Positions 42,585 through 52,496 of a stretch of DNA of 64,000 bases are shown piece after piece. The DNA lies in contig CAWFVJ010000014.1 of assembly GCA_963819175.1 (NCBI GenBank), forward strand, positions 69,907 to 133,906, read 5' to 3'. The notes beneath the pieces were generated by a model. The model was given only the letters and a program-made list of their open reading frames with translations. It searched no databases and was not told where the DNA came from. Each line of letters starts with the position of its first letter. The stretch's first letter is position 1. Both the position numbers and the translations under genes were made by a program. This DNA comes from CAWBRT01 sp963819175. Lineage in GTDB: Bacteria; Acidobacteriota; Terriglobia; Terriglobales; Acidobacteriaceae.

Positions 42585-43313
42585 TCAATTCCAATGCGTT
42601 GCAGGCTCTGGTCGATAACGTCCTGCCCGGTATCGAGCCGTACGCCGGACGAGTTTGAGGCCGCGTTCCTGAAAGGCGCGGAAGACCTCGACCGAGGTTC
42701 GAGCCGAGTCGTTTTCGAAGTCGACCAGAGCCCAGATTGGTTCCTGGGGAAGCGCTTCGGCCAGCGCCAAAGACGCCTTGACGGTGTTGCCCTTGAAGGC
42801 GGCGATCAAGGCGTGGGGCATGGTTCCGAGGGCGCGTGCTTCAAAAGCCCTGGCCTCGGCCGCCGTAGAGGCTCCGGCCGCTCCCCCCACTTTGGCGGCA
42901 TAACCGTCGTACTCCTGGGCTTCCGGGATATCGAAGCGAGCCGGAAAGAACAGGATGCGCTTGCCATTGGCCGCTTCCACTGCGGCACGCACATTGGTGG
43001 CGACCCGGGTCATGCGCGAGAGCAGGCCGAGGTATACGGTTTCCAGCTCGAACAGCTCGGACACAGGCCCCACAATGTGCAGCACACTCTCCTTGGGGCC
43101 AATCAGGCTGCCGTCTTCCAGTCCGTAGACCTCGACTTGAGAGCTGGTCTGGTCCAGTAGCTGCATCACCTGACGCACGCCGCAAAGAAGAGCCTGCGAA
43201 CGCTGAAAAACCTGGTAGACAACCCGGGCGCCATTATTCGCCTTCTCACAAGCGATTCGCGAGTTGATGAAATACTGGTCGGTGTAAGGAGAAACCTCGT
43301 CCAGCCTGATCAT
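42585..43313 (-). CDS. pncB: Nicotinate phosphoribosyltransferase, N-terminal part (frameshifted)
   Basis: Salvages nicotinate into NAD. The start MIRLDEVSPYTDQYFINSRI and the core GPVSELFELETVYLGLLSRMTRVATN are typical, as are RRILFFPARFDIP-like and HALIAAFKGNTVKAS stretches. After FQERGLKLV (about 42645) the frame is lost by a one-base insertion and continues at 42293-42640. The full protein would be about 340 residues, the size of the short archaeal/bacterial NAPRT class. ATG 43313 is chosen; upstream codons are not conserved in character. Confidence 0.8.
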   Translation of the reverse strand: MIRLDEVSPYTDQYFINSRIACEKANNGARVVYQVFQRSQALLCGVRQVMQLLDQTSSQVEVYGLEDGSLIGPKESVLHIVGPVSELFELETVYLGLLSRMTRVATNVRAAVEAANGKRILFFPARFDIPEAQEYDGYAAKVGGAAGASTAAEARAFEARALGTMPHALIAAFKGNTVKASLALAEALPQEPIWALVDFENDSARTSVEVFRAFQERGLKLVRRTARYRAGRYRPEPATHWN

Positions 43314-43552
43314 GAGCCTCCACGTGAAGCGGTGCCGGGCAGGCAACCTGTCGCCCCGCATTACGCCGCACTCATCCTGCGTGCATAAGCGGTTTGCGCC
43401 TGAGTTGCCCGAGAAGCCGCTGTCACATTCAAAAAATTACCTTGCAAAGCTTTGATTCTATGCAATTGCGGGCAAACATTACAGCCTGCTCACATGCATC
43501 TACTTACCCCTAACCAGAAAGTTTCTCACGATCTGGTGGGAGAGCTACGCAG

Positions 43553-43930
43553 ATGGCCAAAAAAGTGGCGTTTCGCTCAGTGTTGATTTTTGGAGGGGCC
43601 GGCTTTATCGGCTCCAACTGGGTGCGCCGGCTGCTTGAAACCACGGAAGCCAAGATTCACGTCTTCGATAACCTCGCCCGCCCGGGTTCGCGTTACAACC
43701 TTGAGTGGCTCCAGAAGCTCGCTGGACGCTCGGGACGCCTCCAGTTCACGATAGGCGACGTTCGGGACCAAGCCAAAGTTCAGCGTGCGGTCAAGAACGC
43801 TACTGAAATCTATAACTTTGCGGCGCAGGTTGCGGTCACCACCTCGATTGCCGACCCGCGGCTCGACTTCGAAGTCAACGTCGGAGGAACCCTCAACATC
43901 CTCGAAGCCGCCCGCTTTTCCGAGCAATAA
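43553..43930 (+). CDS. NAD-dependent sugar epimerase (CDP-paratose epimerase-like), N-terminal part
   Basis: Extended SDR with the Rossmann start VLIFGGAGFIGSNWVRRLL, then FDNLARPGSRYNLEWLQKL, a pattern I associate with CDP-paratose 2-epimerases, and the GDVRD and AAQVAVTTS elements. The frame stops after ARFSEQ at 43930, while the rest of the enzyme is in the next frame; one extra base near 43920 explains this. GGGAG lies before ATG 43553. Confidence 0.75.
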   Translation: MAKKVAFRSVLIFGGAGFIGSNWVRRLLETTEAKIHVFDNLARPGSRYNLEWLQKLAGRSGRLQFTIGDVRDQAKVQRAVKNATEIYNFAAQVAVTTSIADPRLDFEVNVGGTLNILEAARFSEQ

Positions 43931-44669
43931 TCCTTCCGTACTGTTCACTTCCACGAACAAGGTCTACGGAGGCTTTTCCAACGGGCTGGCCAGAGTGGAA
44001 AGGAAACGCTACGTGGTACCGGACAGCGCATTCGGAACTTCCGAGTCTCAGCCTTTGGATTTTCACTCTCCTTACGGTTGCTCCAAGGGAGCGGCCGACC
44101 AGTATGTTCACGATTACGCCCGCATCTACGGATTGCGCACGGTGGTGTTCCGCATGTCCTGCATCGCCGGGCCGGGGCAGTTCGGCAACGAAGACCAGGG
44201 ATGGGTCGCTCACTTTCTCCATTCGGCGCTGCTGAGAACGCCGCTGGTCATCTACGGAAGCGGCTTGCAGGTGCGGGATGTGCTGCACGTGGAAGATCTT
44301 CTGGACGCATTCGAAGCCGTCCACAAATGTCCGGCAGCCACCCACGGACAGGTCTACAACATCGGCGGCGGCCCCAGAAATACGATCTCGCTGCTGGAAT
44401 TGGTGGACACGATCGCGGAACTCACCGGCGTCCGTCTGCGCTGCGAACTTGAGACCGGACGCTCGGGCGATCAGCTCGTTTACGTCACCGACCATTCCAA
44501 ATTTACGCGGGACACAGGCTGGGCGCCCCGCGTCGGAATTCTGGAGACACTGGAGAGTTTGCAAACGTGGTTCAAACTCAATCGCGGGAAAGTGGCCGCC
44601 ACGAAGAGCCAATTGCTCCATCCAGTGATTGCTCCCGTGCTGGCGGAAATGGAGCGCCAGGCCTCATGA
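43920..44669 (+). CDS. NAD-dependent sugar epimerase, C-terminal part
   Basis: Continues with NPSVLFTSTNKVYGG, the catalytic YGCSKGAADQYV (YxxxK), RMSCIAGPGQFGNEDQGWV and GLQVRDVLHVEDLLDAF. These are the substrate- and NAD-binding elements of nucleotide-sugar epimerases. Joined to the first part the protein is about 371 residues, normal for the family. It overlaps the following radical SAM gene by ATGA. Context (UDP-glucose dehydrogenase nearby) points to surface-sugar synthesis. Confidence 0.78.
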   Translation, partial: PSNNPSVLFTSTNKVYGGFSNGLARVERKRYVVPDSAFGTSESQPLDFHSPYGCSKGAADQYVHDYARIYGLRTVVFRMSCIAGPGQFGNEDQGWVAHFLHSALLRTPLVIYGSGLQVRDVLHVEDLLDAFEAVHKCPAATHGQVYNIGGGPRNTISLLELVDTIAELTGVRLRCELETGRSGDQLVYVTDHSKFTRDTGWAPRVGILETLESLQTWFKLNRGKVAATKSQLLHPVIAPVLAEMERQAS

Positions 44670-45999
44670 AGTATGCGCTGATCAATCCCAACTGGGATTT
44701 CACAGGCTCCACTTACTTCGGCTGCCGCGACCCGCACGTCCCGCTGGAATTGCTGTTTGCCGCCGACAAGATTGCAAGAGGCGGGGCATGATTGCCTGGT
44801 GGTGGATGCCCAGACCAGCAACCTCACGCATCGAGGACGCGCGCGCGCGGGTGCGCGGTCTGGGGGCTGATTTCCTGGTGATTCCGTCAGCGCCTTCCTA
44901 CCTGTTCTGGCGCTGCCCGCCGCCGGAGATGCGCGTGCCGCGGCAGTGGTTTGCAGGCATCGGCGGCACGGCTACGAAGGTTTTGATCGGTCCGCACGGC
45001 TCGGCAACGCCGCGAGCCGCCATGCGCAAGACGGGCGCCAAGGTGGTCTTGCGCGGCGAGCCGGACCAGGCGATAGCCGATCTGGCCGCCAAACCCTGGA
45101 GCCTGATCGACGGCTGCTGCTGGCATGACGAGCAGGGCGAGCACATGAGTTCCGGCCTTGGCGTCGTCGATATGCGCACGCTGGGCGCGCTCGATTTCCG
45201 CAACTATAACGTGGAAGCGCACAGCCACCGCCATCACGTCTTCTGGGGCGAGGGCCGAGGCGCCGAAATCGAATTTGCGCGCGGCTGTCCCTGGGCCTGC
45301 ACCTTCTGTAACAAGACGCTGTTCCGCAACAAGTTTCGCGAGCGCAATGTCGACGACGTTTTGCTGGAAGTCGACCGGCTGGTTGCGCGCGGGGTCGATT
45401 ACGTCTACTTCATCGACGAAATTTTTGGCGTCGGGAAAAACGTCATCCGGTTGCTGGAGGGAATCGCCGAGCGCAAAGTTCAAATCGGGTTCCAGACGCG
45501 CATCGACCTGTGGAACGAGGAAACGCTTGACCTGCTTGGCCGCGCGCACACGATCTCCATCGAGTGCGGCGTTGAGTCCATCACGGAAGCCGGACGCAAC
45601 GAATTGAACAAGAACTGCCGCATGAGCACCGAGCGCATCAGCCAACTGCTGATCTACGCCAAGCAGCGAATTCCCTGGGTGCAGGCAAACCTGATTCTTA
45701 CCGGGCACGACGATCAAGAGAAGACCCGGCGCTGGCAGGAGCGGCTGAAGTCGCATGGAGTTTGGGTCAGCGAACCGGTGCCGATGTTCCCGTTTCCGGG
45801 AAGTCCATTGTATGTGCAGACTTTCGGCGCGCTCCCCGACGACGAGGCGTGGGAGCGGGCGCACCAGCATTACACGTCGGTTTTCAAGGATGAGGATTAC
45901 AGCGACATTCAGGAGGCTCGGCCTCTATCGCTGTCGTATCTGGACGCAACAGGCGAGAGCGCGGGAGAGAACTCGCATGATGTGATGCACCGGCGATAA
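44666..45999 (+). CDS. B12-binding-domain radical SAM protein (two frame breaks near the start)
   Basis: Starts MKYALINPNWDFTGSTYFGC at 44666, overlapping the epimerase stop. The frame breaks at about 44785 (extra G in GGCGGGGC) and again at about 44830; the joined reading is AADKIAR, then HDCLVVDAQTSNLT, then RIEDARARVRGL. From 44788 the frame is open to 45999. The radical SAM motif is ARGCPWACTFCNKT (CxxxCxxC) near residue 205, followed by YFIDEIFGVG and ISIECGVESI (GxE-like). A B12-binding-type domain precedes it. Coupling to an epimerase suggests a sugar or lipid-sugar substrate, but this is inference. Confidence 0.75.
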
Positions 46000-46115
46000 A
46001 GAAGCGGGGATCGGAGCGGCATGGCACGTTCCGACGAACGGTTCTTTTCGCCGTGAAGGAATTATTAAATGGACGATCTTGTCCACGTAAGAGAAAGGGA
46101 CCCAAGGGCCAGAAG

Positions 46116-47553
46116 ATGAAAGATCTCAATCGTAGGATCAGGGTACGTCGGACTGGTTGCCGGCGCATGCCTTGCGGAAATCGGGCACGATGTAATTTGC
46201 GTTGATAATGATGCGGCGAAAATCTCCGCTCTACAGGCCGGCGAGACGGTCATTCATGAGGAATTCCTGCCGGAATTATTGAGCAGCCACCGGGGCAAGC
46301 GTCTGACGTTTACGACCGACATGGCGACTGCCGTACGTTCGTCCAGCGTGGTGTTTATCGCCGTCGGCACGCCTCCGTCGGAAACGGGAGAAGCCGATCT
46401 TTCCTGGTTGGAGGCTGTGTGCCATGACATCGCCCGCCAGATCGATTCCTTCAAGGTAATTGTCGTCAAGAGTACGGTGCCGGTCGGGACTAGCCGGTGG
46501 ATCAGGAAGATACTGCTTCGCTACGGAGCTCCCCTGGGATCGTTTGAGGTCGGCTCCAATCCGGAGTTTCTGCGCGAAGGCGTCGGCGTCACCGATTTTC
46601 TTTATCCCGACCGCATCATTGTGGGCAGCGATAACGATCGCTGCACCGCCATTCTTCGCCAGCTCTATAAACCGCTCACCGATGGCAGTTACGCGCGTTT
46701 GAAGGATGCCATTCCCATTCCCGACCACGCGATCTTGCCGGCAAATCTGATCGTGACCGCCACCAATAGCGCCGAACTGATCAAACACGCGGCGAACGCG
46801 TTCCTGGCGATGAAGATTTCTTACATCAACGCGATCTCCAGTATCTGCGAGCTCGCCGGTGCCGACATCGAGCAGGTGTCCGAGGGCATGGGCGCTGACC
46901 AGCGCATCGGCAGGCGCTTCATGCGTCCGGGAATTGGGTACGGTGGTTCCTGTTTCCCCAAGGACGTTGCGGCGTTCCGTGCCGTGGCTCGCGAATTTGG
47001 CTACGACTTCCGGTTGCTGGAAGAGGTGATGCGCATCAACGAAGAGCAGCGGCACATGTTCCTGCGGAAAGTGCGGAGCGCGCTGTGGACGCTGAAGGGC
47101 AAGCGGCTGGCAGTGCTCGGATTGGCATTCAAAGGCGGGACGGATGACATTCGCGACTCGCCGGCCATCGCGGTCATCCGCATGCTCTTGAAGGAGCGCT
47201 GCGAAATCGTGGCCTACGATCCGGCGGCCACGGAGCGCGCCCGCAAGGAATTTGCCGACGCGCCAATTACCTTTGCCGACAACGCCTACGAGGCGGCGGA
47301 AAAGGCCGACGCTTTGCTCATTCTGACCGATTGGGAGGAATTTGGCGCGCTGGACTTTCAGCGTCTCCGTCAGGCACTGAACCATCCGATTCTGATTGAC
47401 GGCCGGAATCTCTATTCGCGAGCGGAGATGGAACGTCACGGATTCGCCTACTTCAGCGTGGGACGACAGGAGGCACTGCCCACCGCTCCTGCCAGCCCTC
47501 AAGATAACGTGCGGGAGTTTACCAACGAGGAAGAGGATCGCGAAGCCGCTTAG
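46116..47553 (+). CDS. UDP-glucose/GDP-mannose 6-dehydrogenase (frame break at codon 3)
   Basis: NAD-dependent oxidation of a nucleotide sugar to the uronic acid. All domains are seen: Rossmann start IVGSGYVGLVAGACLAEIGHDV, VVKSTVPVGTSRW, NPEFLREGVGVTDFLYPDR, the catalytic Cys in GIGYGGSCFPKD and the C-terminal LGLAFKGGTDDIRDSPA. The N-terminus reads ATGAAAGATCTCAATC; deleting one A gives MKISIVGSG, while as printed the start codon is out of frame and the open frame has no early start. Without correction the first good ATG is at 46321, inside the Rossmann domain. It ends in a short acidic tail. Confidence 0.9.
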
Positions 47554-48021
47554 GCCGATTCTACTGCCCCAATATGCGCCCTGCGGCGCATGTTGGGGAG
47601 CCGACCGGCTTTGCCCACGGATGGATTCCGTTTTAGCAGGATGGGAATATGCGCCGAAAGCGAAGCTCCTGCGCGCGGTTTTGGGGCACTCCAACGCCCA
47701 TTAGCGTAAATTGAACAACCGCGGCAGCAGAGTCACTGCGATCGCAATCGCGGCGGCGGCCCATGCGGTCTCAATAACTGATACATACCACCAAGGTAAT
47801 TGTCGAAGGATCTGCTTTCTTATGCATGGCTTCCTCTGTCACCAAGGGGGATGAATGAGGCACCAAAGGGGGATGAATGAGGCTAAGCATGCCTCCCGAA
47901 GTAAACGAGGTCAAGATGCCAACCGTAACACGAAGGTGGTTACCTGCAGTTATCCCTGCGGCCTGCGCTCGGTTCGATGAAGTCAGCTTCGGTTGTGGGG
48001 CTGGTTCTCCTGAAGCTGAGT
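47554..48021. other. Intergenic region with tandem 21-22-base repeat
   Basis: 468 bases with no supported gene. Two tandem copies lie at 47840-47860 and 47861-47882 (CACCAAGGGGGATGAATGAGG and the same with one extra A). A minus-strand hydrophobic frame near 47700-47820 lacks a start codon and is not called. Confidence 0.5.
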
Positions 48022-48516
48022 TCAAGAGGTAACCTGGGCACAATCCCCCATATCTCCCTGTATCTTCTTCAGGGCATGAGGAATTGCCCCCCAGACAGCT
48101 TCAAGGTTTTCGATTGCTCCTCGCGGACTTCCCGGCAGGTTAACAATCAACGTCTGCTTCCGGACGCCGCTCACTGCCCGGGAGATCATGGCTTGGGGAG
48201 TCTTCCTGAGGCTGGCGGCGCGCATCGCCTCGCCGAAGCCGGGTATCACCCGATCCAGCACTCTCTCGGTCGCCTCCGGGGTCACGTCTCGTGGAGAGAC
48301 TCCCGTGCCGCCCGTGGTCAGGATCAAGTCAAACGCGCCGCTGTCGGCCCACTCCGCAAGTTTGGCCGAGATAAGATCGGCTTCATCTGGAATGACTTCC
48401 GTGCGCGCAATCTCCACCTCGCGCTCGGCGAGCCATGAAGCGAGCGCCGGCCCGCTGACGTCGGCTCGCTCGCCCCGAGACCCTTTGTCGCTTAATGTCA
48501 GAATCGCCGCTTTCAT
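48022..48516 (-). CDS. mog: Molybdopterin adenylyltransferase (MogA/MoaB family)
   Basis: A 164-residue protein for molybdenum cofactor synthesis. Signatures are ILTLSDKGSRGERADVSG at the N-terminus, LILTTGGTGVSPRDVTPEAT (active-site loop) and NLPGSPRGAIENLEAVW. The family splits into MogA (adenylyltransferase) and MoaB, and short sequences are hard to separate. It is divergent from moaA with a 159-base gap, so a shared control region is likely. Confidence 0.9.
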   Translation of the reverse strand: MKAAILTLSDKGSRGERADVSGPALASWLAEREVEIARTEVIPDEADLISAKLAEWADSGAFDLILTTGGTGVSPRDVTPEATERVLDRVIPGFGEAMRAASLRKTPQAMISRAVSGVRKQTLIVNLPGSPRGAIENLEAVWGAIPHALKKIQGDMGDCAQVTS

Positions 48517-48675
48517 CGATACGCCTCGCCCACTCCTGAGTACATAGAGTACAGGCTTTTAGTGCAATTCCCTTAATGATTGTAAGGCTCTGCCAGCGAA
48601 AAACGGGGTACGGTGAACCCTTGGAATTGAAATTGCGCTTTGCGGAATAGACCCTTAGTATTGCGGCAGGCGCAA

Positions 48676-49653
48676 ATGGCATTAACTGACTCCCACGGAC
48701 GCCACATTAACTACCTCAGGCTGTCGGTCACAGACCGCTGCAACCTGCGGTGTCAATACTGCATGCCTGCCGACGGGGTTCCCAAGCTTTCGCATGACGA
48801 CATATTAAGTTTTGAAGACCTGCAGCGCATCGCAGCCCAATCGGTTGCGCTGGGAATCGAAAAAATCAGAATCACCGGGGGAGAGCCGCTCGTCAGGCGG
48901 GGTGTTGTCGGCTTCCTTGCAACGCTGGCGGCGATCCACGGCTTGAAGGAAATGGTTCTGACCACGAATGGTCTGCTGCTGCGAGAGATGGCAGCGGACC
49001 TTCGGCGTGCCGGAGTGCAAAGACTCAACGTAAGTTTGGACTCGCTCAATCCGGAAACTTTTGCAACGATTACCCGCGGCGGAGACCTGAACCAAGCTCT
49101 GGACGGCATTGCCGCTGCCGAAGAGGCCGGATTTCCTCCAGTCAAGATCAACATGGTGGTTATGCGCGGAATCAACGACGGCGAAGTGTTGGAGTTCGCC
49201 GCGCTGACCCTTCGCAAGCCTTGCACCGTGCGCTTTATCGAATGCATGCCGACGAGGATGGAGCCCGGATGGAAGTCGCTTTGCGTCACCGGGAGCGAGG
49301 TCCTTGAACAAATCGCGCGCCGCTATCCTCTCGCGCCCCTGGACCATGGCAATACGGCAGGCCCTGCAAGGAATTACAAGATTGCGGGTGCAGCCGGCAC
49401 AATTGGCGTGATCACGCCGATTTCGAATGAGTTTTGCGAGAGTTGCAACCGCATAAGGGTCACCGCCTCAGGCGTGGCGAAAGGCTGTCTGTTCACCGGT
49501 GAGGGAGTCGATCTTAAGCCCTATCTGCGGTGCGACGATGACAAGCTGAAGGAAGTTCTGTATCAGATCATGTGGAAGAAACCCTCGCAGCATCGGCTGT
49601 TGAATGTTGACTCCGCACATAAGCCGTTTGCGATGGTTCAAATCGGCGGATAG
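48676..49653 (+). CDS. moaA: GTP 3',8-cyclase
   Basis: Radical SAM enzyme starting molybdenum cofactor synthesis. The N-terminal cluster motif is TDRCNLRCQYCMP, with ITGGEPLVR for SAM. The C-terminal cluster is FCESCNRIR with a third Cys in AKGC. The C-terminal GG (MVQIGG), needed for activity in MoaA, is present. The length of 325 is normal. ATG 48676 is preferred; the frame is open 12 codons further up. Confidence 0.96.
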   Translation: MALTDSHGRHINYLRLSVTDRCNLRCQYCMPADGVPKLSHDDILSFEDLQRIAAQSVALGIEKIRITGGEPLVRRGVVGFLATLAAIHGLKEMVLTTNGLLLREMAADLRRAGVQRLNVSLDSLNPETFATITRGGDLNQALDGIAAAEEAGFPPVKINMVVMRGINDGEVLEFAALTLRKPCTVRFIECMPTRMEPGWKSLCVTGSEVLEQIARRYPLAPLDHGNTAGPARNYKIAGAAGTIGVITPISNEFCESCNRIRVTASGVAKGCLFTGEGVDLKPYLRCDDDKLKEVLYQIMWKKPSQHRLLNVDSAHKPFAMVQIGG

Positions 49654-49887
49654 CCGCGCCTCGCCGCACTGCAAATCATCAGCGCGAATTTGCGTACACA
49701 CCCTCGGCCTTATTCTTAGCGCTCTCAAAGCGCTGGCCTTAGCAGTTCTCGCTGGAATTAGCCTTTGTAATCAGGCAAACTATTAAGTGCACTCTCACAT
49801 TCATCCAGGTGCGGCGCCTTGCTCGCAAAGCGTTGGAGCGGTGTTCTACTTGCGTTCCGGCCTCTGGCAAGTTGTCGGGAGATGGCG

Positions 49888-51336
49888 ATGACGGACGATT
49901 TCTCGGGGTTTGATGTTTTGGTGATAGGTGGGGGCAATGCGGCTTTGGCGGCGGCTTTGAGCGCGCGCGAAACCGGGGCCAGCGTGCTCGTGCTGGAGGC
50001 CGCGCCGAAAGAGTTTCGCGGCGGCAACAGCCGGCACACCAGAAATCTGCGGTGCATGCACGACGCGCCAACGAAGGTGATGACCGATGCCTATTCGGAA
50101 GACGAGTTCTACAACGACATTCTGCGCGTGACCGGAGGCCAGACCAACGAGCAGTTGGCGCGCATGACGATCCGCGCTTCGGCCTCCTGCACTGAGTGGA
50201 TGGAGCGCTACGGAGTCCGCTTTCAACATGCCATGGGCGGCACGCTTCATCTGGGCCGCACCAATGCGTTCTTCCTGGGCGGCGGAAAAGCCATGATGAA
50301 CGCCTACTTCGCCAGGGCGGAGCGCGCTGGCATCCGCATTGTTTACAACGCCGAAGTGGTGGATCTGGATGTCGTCGACGGCAAGTTTCAGAGCGCCAGC
50401 GTGCTGGTGGAAGGCAAACCCGTGCAGATCGGCGCCAAAGTTTTGGTGGCCGCTTCTGGCGGCTTCGAATCGAATTTGGAGTGGCTGAAAGAGGCATGGG
50501 GACCGGCCGCCGATAACTTTCTGATCCGTGGCACTCCCTACAACAAGGGCAAGGTTCTGAAGCGATTGATTGAGCTGGGGGTGCAATCCATCGGCGATCC
50601 CACGCAGGGACACTGTGTGGCGATCGACGCCCGGGCGCCGAAGTTCGACGGCGGTATCGTAACCCGGCTCGACTGTGTTTCCTTGGGCATCGTGGTGAAC
50701 AAAAACGGCGAACGTTTCTACGATGAGGGCGAGGATTTCTGGCCGAAGCGCTATGCCATCTGGGGACGGCTGGTCGCTCAACAGCCGGACCAGATCGGCT
50801 ACTGCATCATTGACTCGAAGGCAATGGGGAAGTTCATGCCCTCGGTCTTTCCGCCGGCCAAGGCGCAGAGCATCTCCGAGTTGGCAAAGCTGGTGAATCT
50901 GCCGGTTGAGAAAGTCGTGGCCACGGTCAAGGCCTATAACGACGCGGTTCAGCCCGGAACGTTTAACCACGCGATTATGGACGACTGCAGAACCTCCGGC
51001 TTGAAGCCGGAGAAGACGCACTGGGCGCTGCGGATCGATCAGCCGCCGTTCTATGCTTACAGTTTGCGTCCGGGGATCACTTTTACTTATCTCGGCGTGA
51101 AGGTCAATGAGCGGGCCGAAGTTCAACTCAGCAACGGGCAGAAGGCGCGCAACATTTTTGCCGCCGGGGAGATTATGGCGGGAAGCATTCTCGGAAAGGG
51201 TTATGTTGCGGGCTTTGGCGTGACCATCGGTACAGTATTTGGCCGCATCGCCGGTCGGGAGGCAGCCATGCAAGCCCTGAATCGGGGTGAGACGCGCAAT
51301 GGAACAGAGGAGGCACCGCGCCATGCTGCCAACTGA
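49888..51336 (+). CDS. tcuA: FAD-dependent tricarballylate dehydrogenase-like protein
   Basis: A 482-residue flavoprotein of the fumarate-reductase/TcuA family, which oxidises tricarballylate to cis-aconitate in Salmonella. FAD motifs are VIGGGNAALAAALSARE at the start and the C-terminal NIFAAGEIMAGSILGKGYVAGFG. NSRHTRNLRCMHD and FFLGGGKAMMNAYF match TcuA-type enzymes. ATG 49888 has GGGAG about six bases upstream. The start of tcuB lies within its last 14 bases, so they are coupled. True substrate inferred from the tcuB neighbour only. Confidence 0.88.
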   Translation: MTDDFSGFDVLVIGGGNAALAAALSARETGASVLVLEAAPKEFRGGNSRHTRNLRCMHDAPTKVMTDAYSEDEFYNDILRVTGGQTNEQLARMTIRASASCTEWMERYGVRFQHAMGGTLHLGRTNAFFLGGGKAMMNAYFARAERAGIRIVYNAEVVDLDVVDGKFQSASVLVEGKPVQIGAKVLVAASGGFESNLEWLKEAWGPAADNFLIRGTPYNKGKVLKRLIELGVQSIGDPTQGHCVAIDARAPKFDGGIVTRLDCVSLGIVVNKNGERFYDEGEDFWPKRYAIWGRLVAQQPDQIGYCIIDSKAMGKFMPSVFPPAKAQSISELAKLVNLPVEKVVATVKAYNDAVQPGTFNHAIMDDCRTSGLKPEKTHWALRIDQPPFYAYSLRPGITFTYLGVKVNERAEVQLSNGQKARNIFAAGEIMAGSILGKGYVAGFGVTIGTVFGRIAGREAAMQALNRGETRNGTEEAPRHAAN

Positions 51337-51922
51337 ATTGATGCAAGAGGGCGACCATTTAATGACGGTGTGCAATGCCTGCCGCTACTGCGAAGGCTAT
51401 TGTGCCGTGTGGCAGGCGATGGAGAGGCGTCTGGTTTTCAAGGAGAGCGATCTGAATTACCTTGCGAACCTCTGCCACAATTGCAGCGAATGCTACTACG
51501 CCTGCCAGTACGCGCCGCCGCACGAGTTTGACATCAATCCGCCGAAGACGTTGGCTAAGATTCGCGCGTACACCTACGAGCTGTATGCCTGGCCGGCCCC
51601 GCTGGCCAAGGCATTCCGCAAGAACGGGCTGCTGGTGTCGTTGCTCACGGTGGTGGTGCTGATCGGCTTCATGCTGGCCGCGAATGCTGCCGTTGGCAGC
51701 CGGTTGTGGACGCCGGTTCGCAGCGGAGATGTCTATGAGATTATTTCGCACGAAGTCATGACGCTGACGTTCGCTGCGGTTGGGCTGTTCGTCGCGCTCG
51801 CCTTGCTCATCGGATTTCTCCGCTTCTGGCGCAATGTGGGCGAAGCAGTATTCCGGGCTCGCCAATCCCGCCGCGCTGACCAGAGCGGCGAAGGACGTGC
51901 TCCAGCTCGAAAATCTGGATAA
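51323..51922 (+). CDS. tcuB: TcuB-like membrane iron-sulfur protein, N-terminal part (frameshifted)
   Basis: TcuB reoxidises TcuA and hands electrons to the quinone pool. This part has two ferredoxin-type cysteine groups, CNACRYCEGYC and CHNCSECYYAC, PPHEFDINPP, and two membrane helices (SLLTVVVLIGFMLAANAA; FAAVGLFVALALLIGFL). ATG 51323 follows GAGGAGG by nine bases and overlaps tcuA. After LRFWRNVGE (about 51850) this frame becomes Arg-rich nonsense, and the protein continues one frame over. Confidence 0.82.
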   Translation: MLPTELMQEGDHLMTVCNACRYCEGYCAVWQAMERRLVFKESDLNYLANLCHNCSECYYACQYAPPHEFDINPPKTLAKIRAYTYELYAWPAPLAKAFRKNGLLVSLLTVVVLIGFMLAANAAVGSRLWTPVRSGDVYEIISHEVMTLTFAAVGLFVALALLIGFLRFWRNVGEAVFRARQSRRADQSGEGRAPARKSG

Positions 51923-52436
51923 CGGCGGGGTGGGCTGTACCTATCCGGGGACAGAGAGCTCACAGTCGCTGCGCTGGTTCCATCACTTGACGTTCTATGG
52001 ATTCCTGTCGTGTTTCGTGGCCACTACGCTGGGTGCAATCTACTACTACGGGCTGGGTTGGCACGGACCTTACGGCTATGCCAGCTTGCCGGTCATCTTC
52101 GGCACTTTAGGGGGCGTCGGCTTGGTGATCGGGCCCATCGGTCTGTTCGCGCTCAAGCAGCGCCGCAATCGGGACATCGTTGACGAGAGTCAGTATGGGA
52201 TGGACCTGTCTTTCATCGTGCTGCTGTTGCTGACCAGCATCAGCGGACTGCTTTTGCTGTTCCTGCGTGAGAGCGCGGCGATGGGCGCGCTGCTGGTGAT
52301 TCATCTCGGCTTCGTCATGGCGCTGTTTTTGACGCTGCCCTACGGCAAATTCGTGCATGGCATCTACCGGTCGGCCGCCTTATTGAAGTGGGCACTGGAA
52401 CGCTCGCGCCCGCCGGAACACAACGTGGAAGTGTAA
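51864..52436 (+). CDS. tcuB: TcuB-like membrane iron-sulfur protein, C-terminal part
   Basis: Continues with NPAALTRAAKDVLQLENLDNGG and GCTYPG, then RWFHHLTFYGFLSCFVATTLGAI and three more membrane helices with His residues suited to heme (HHLTFYG, VIHLGFV, YGKFVHG). One extra base at about 51850 separates it from the first part. Joined length is about 370 residues, normal for TcuB. Confidence 0.82.
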   Translation, partial: NPAALTRAAKDVLQLENLDNGGVGCTYPGTESSQSLRWFHHLTFYGFLSCFVATTLGAIYYYGLGWHGPYGYASLPVIFGTLGGVGLVIGPIGLFALKQRRNRDIVDESQYGMDLSFIVLLLLTSISGLLLLFLRESAAMGALLVIHLGFVMALFLTLPYGKFVHGIYRSAALLKWALERSRPPEHNVEV

Positions 52437-52496
52437 CTTGCGCAGCCTGCAAGGCACTTGCAACCCTGATTCAGAATTCAGGTAAAATCGGGGCTT

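Noticed and set aside
46276..47694. 472-codon open frame on the minus strand opposite the sugar dehydrogenase
   Set aside because: It covers a well-conserved gene exactly, has no domain I recognise and is His/Arg-rich in the way of GC-rich antisense frames.
47701..47830. Small minus-strand membrane protein ending PRLFNLR
   Set aside because: The hydrophobic frame begins right after a stop and has no usable start codon.
49846..51375. 509-codon minus-strand frame opposite tcuA
   Set aside because: The plus strand encodes a complete flavoprotein with FAD motifs; the minus frame has no recognisable content.
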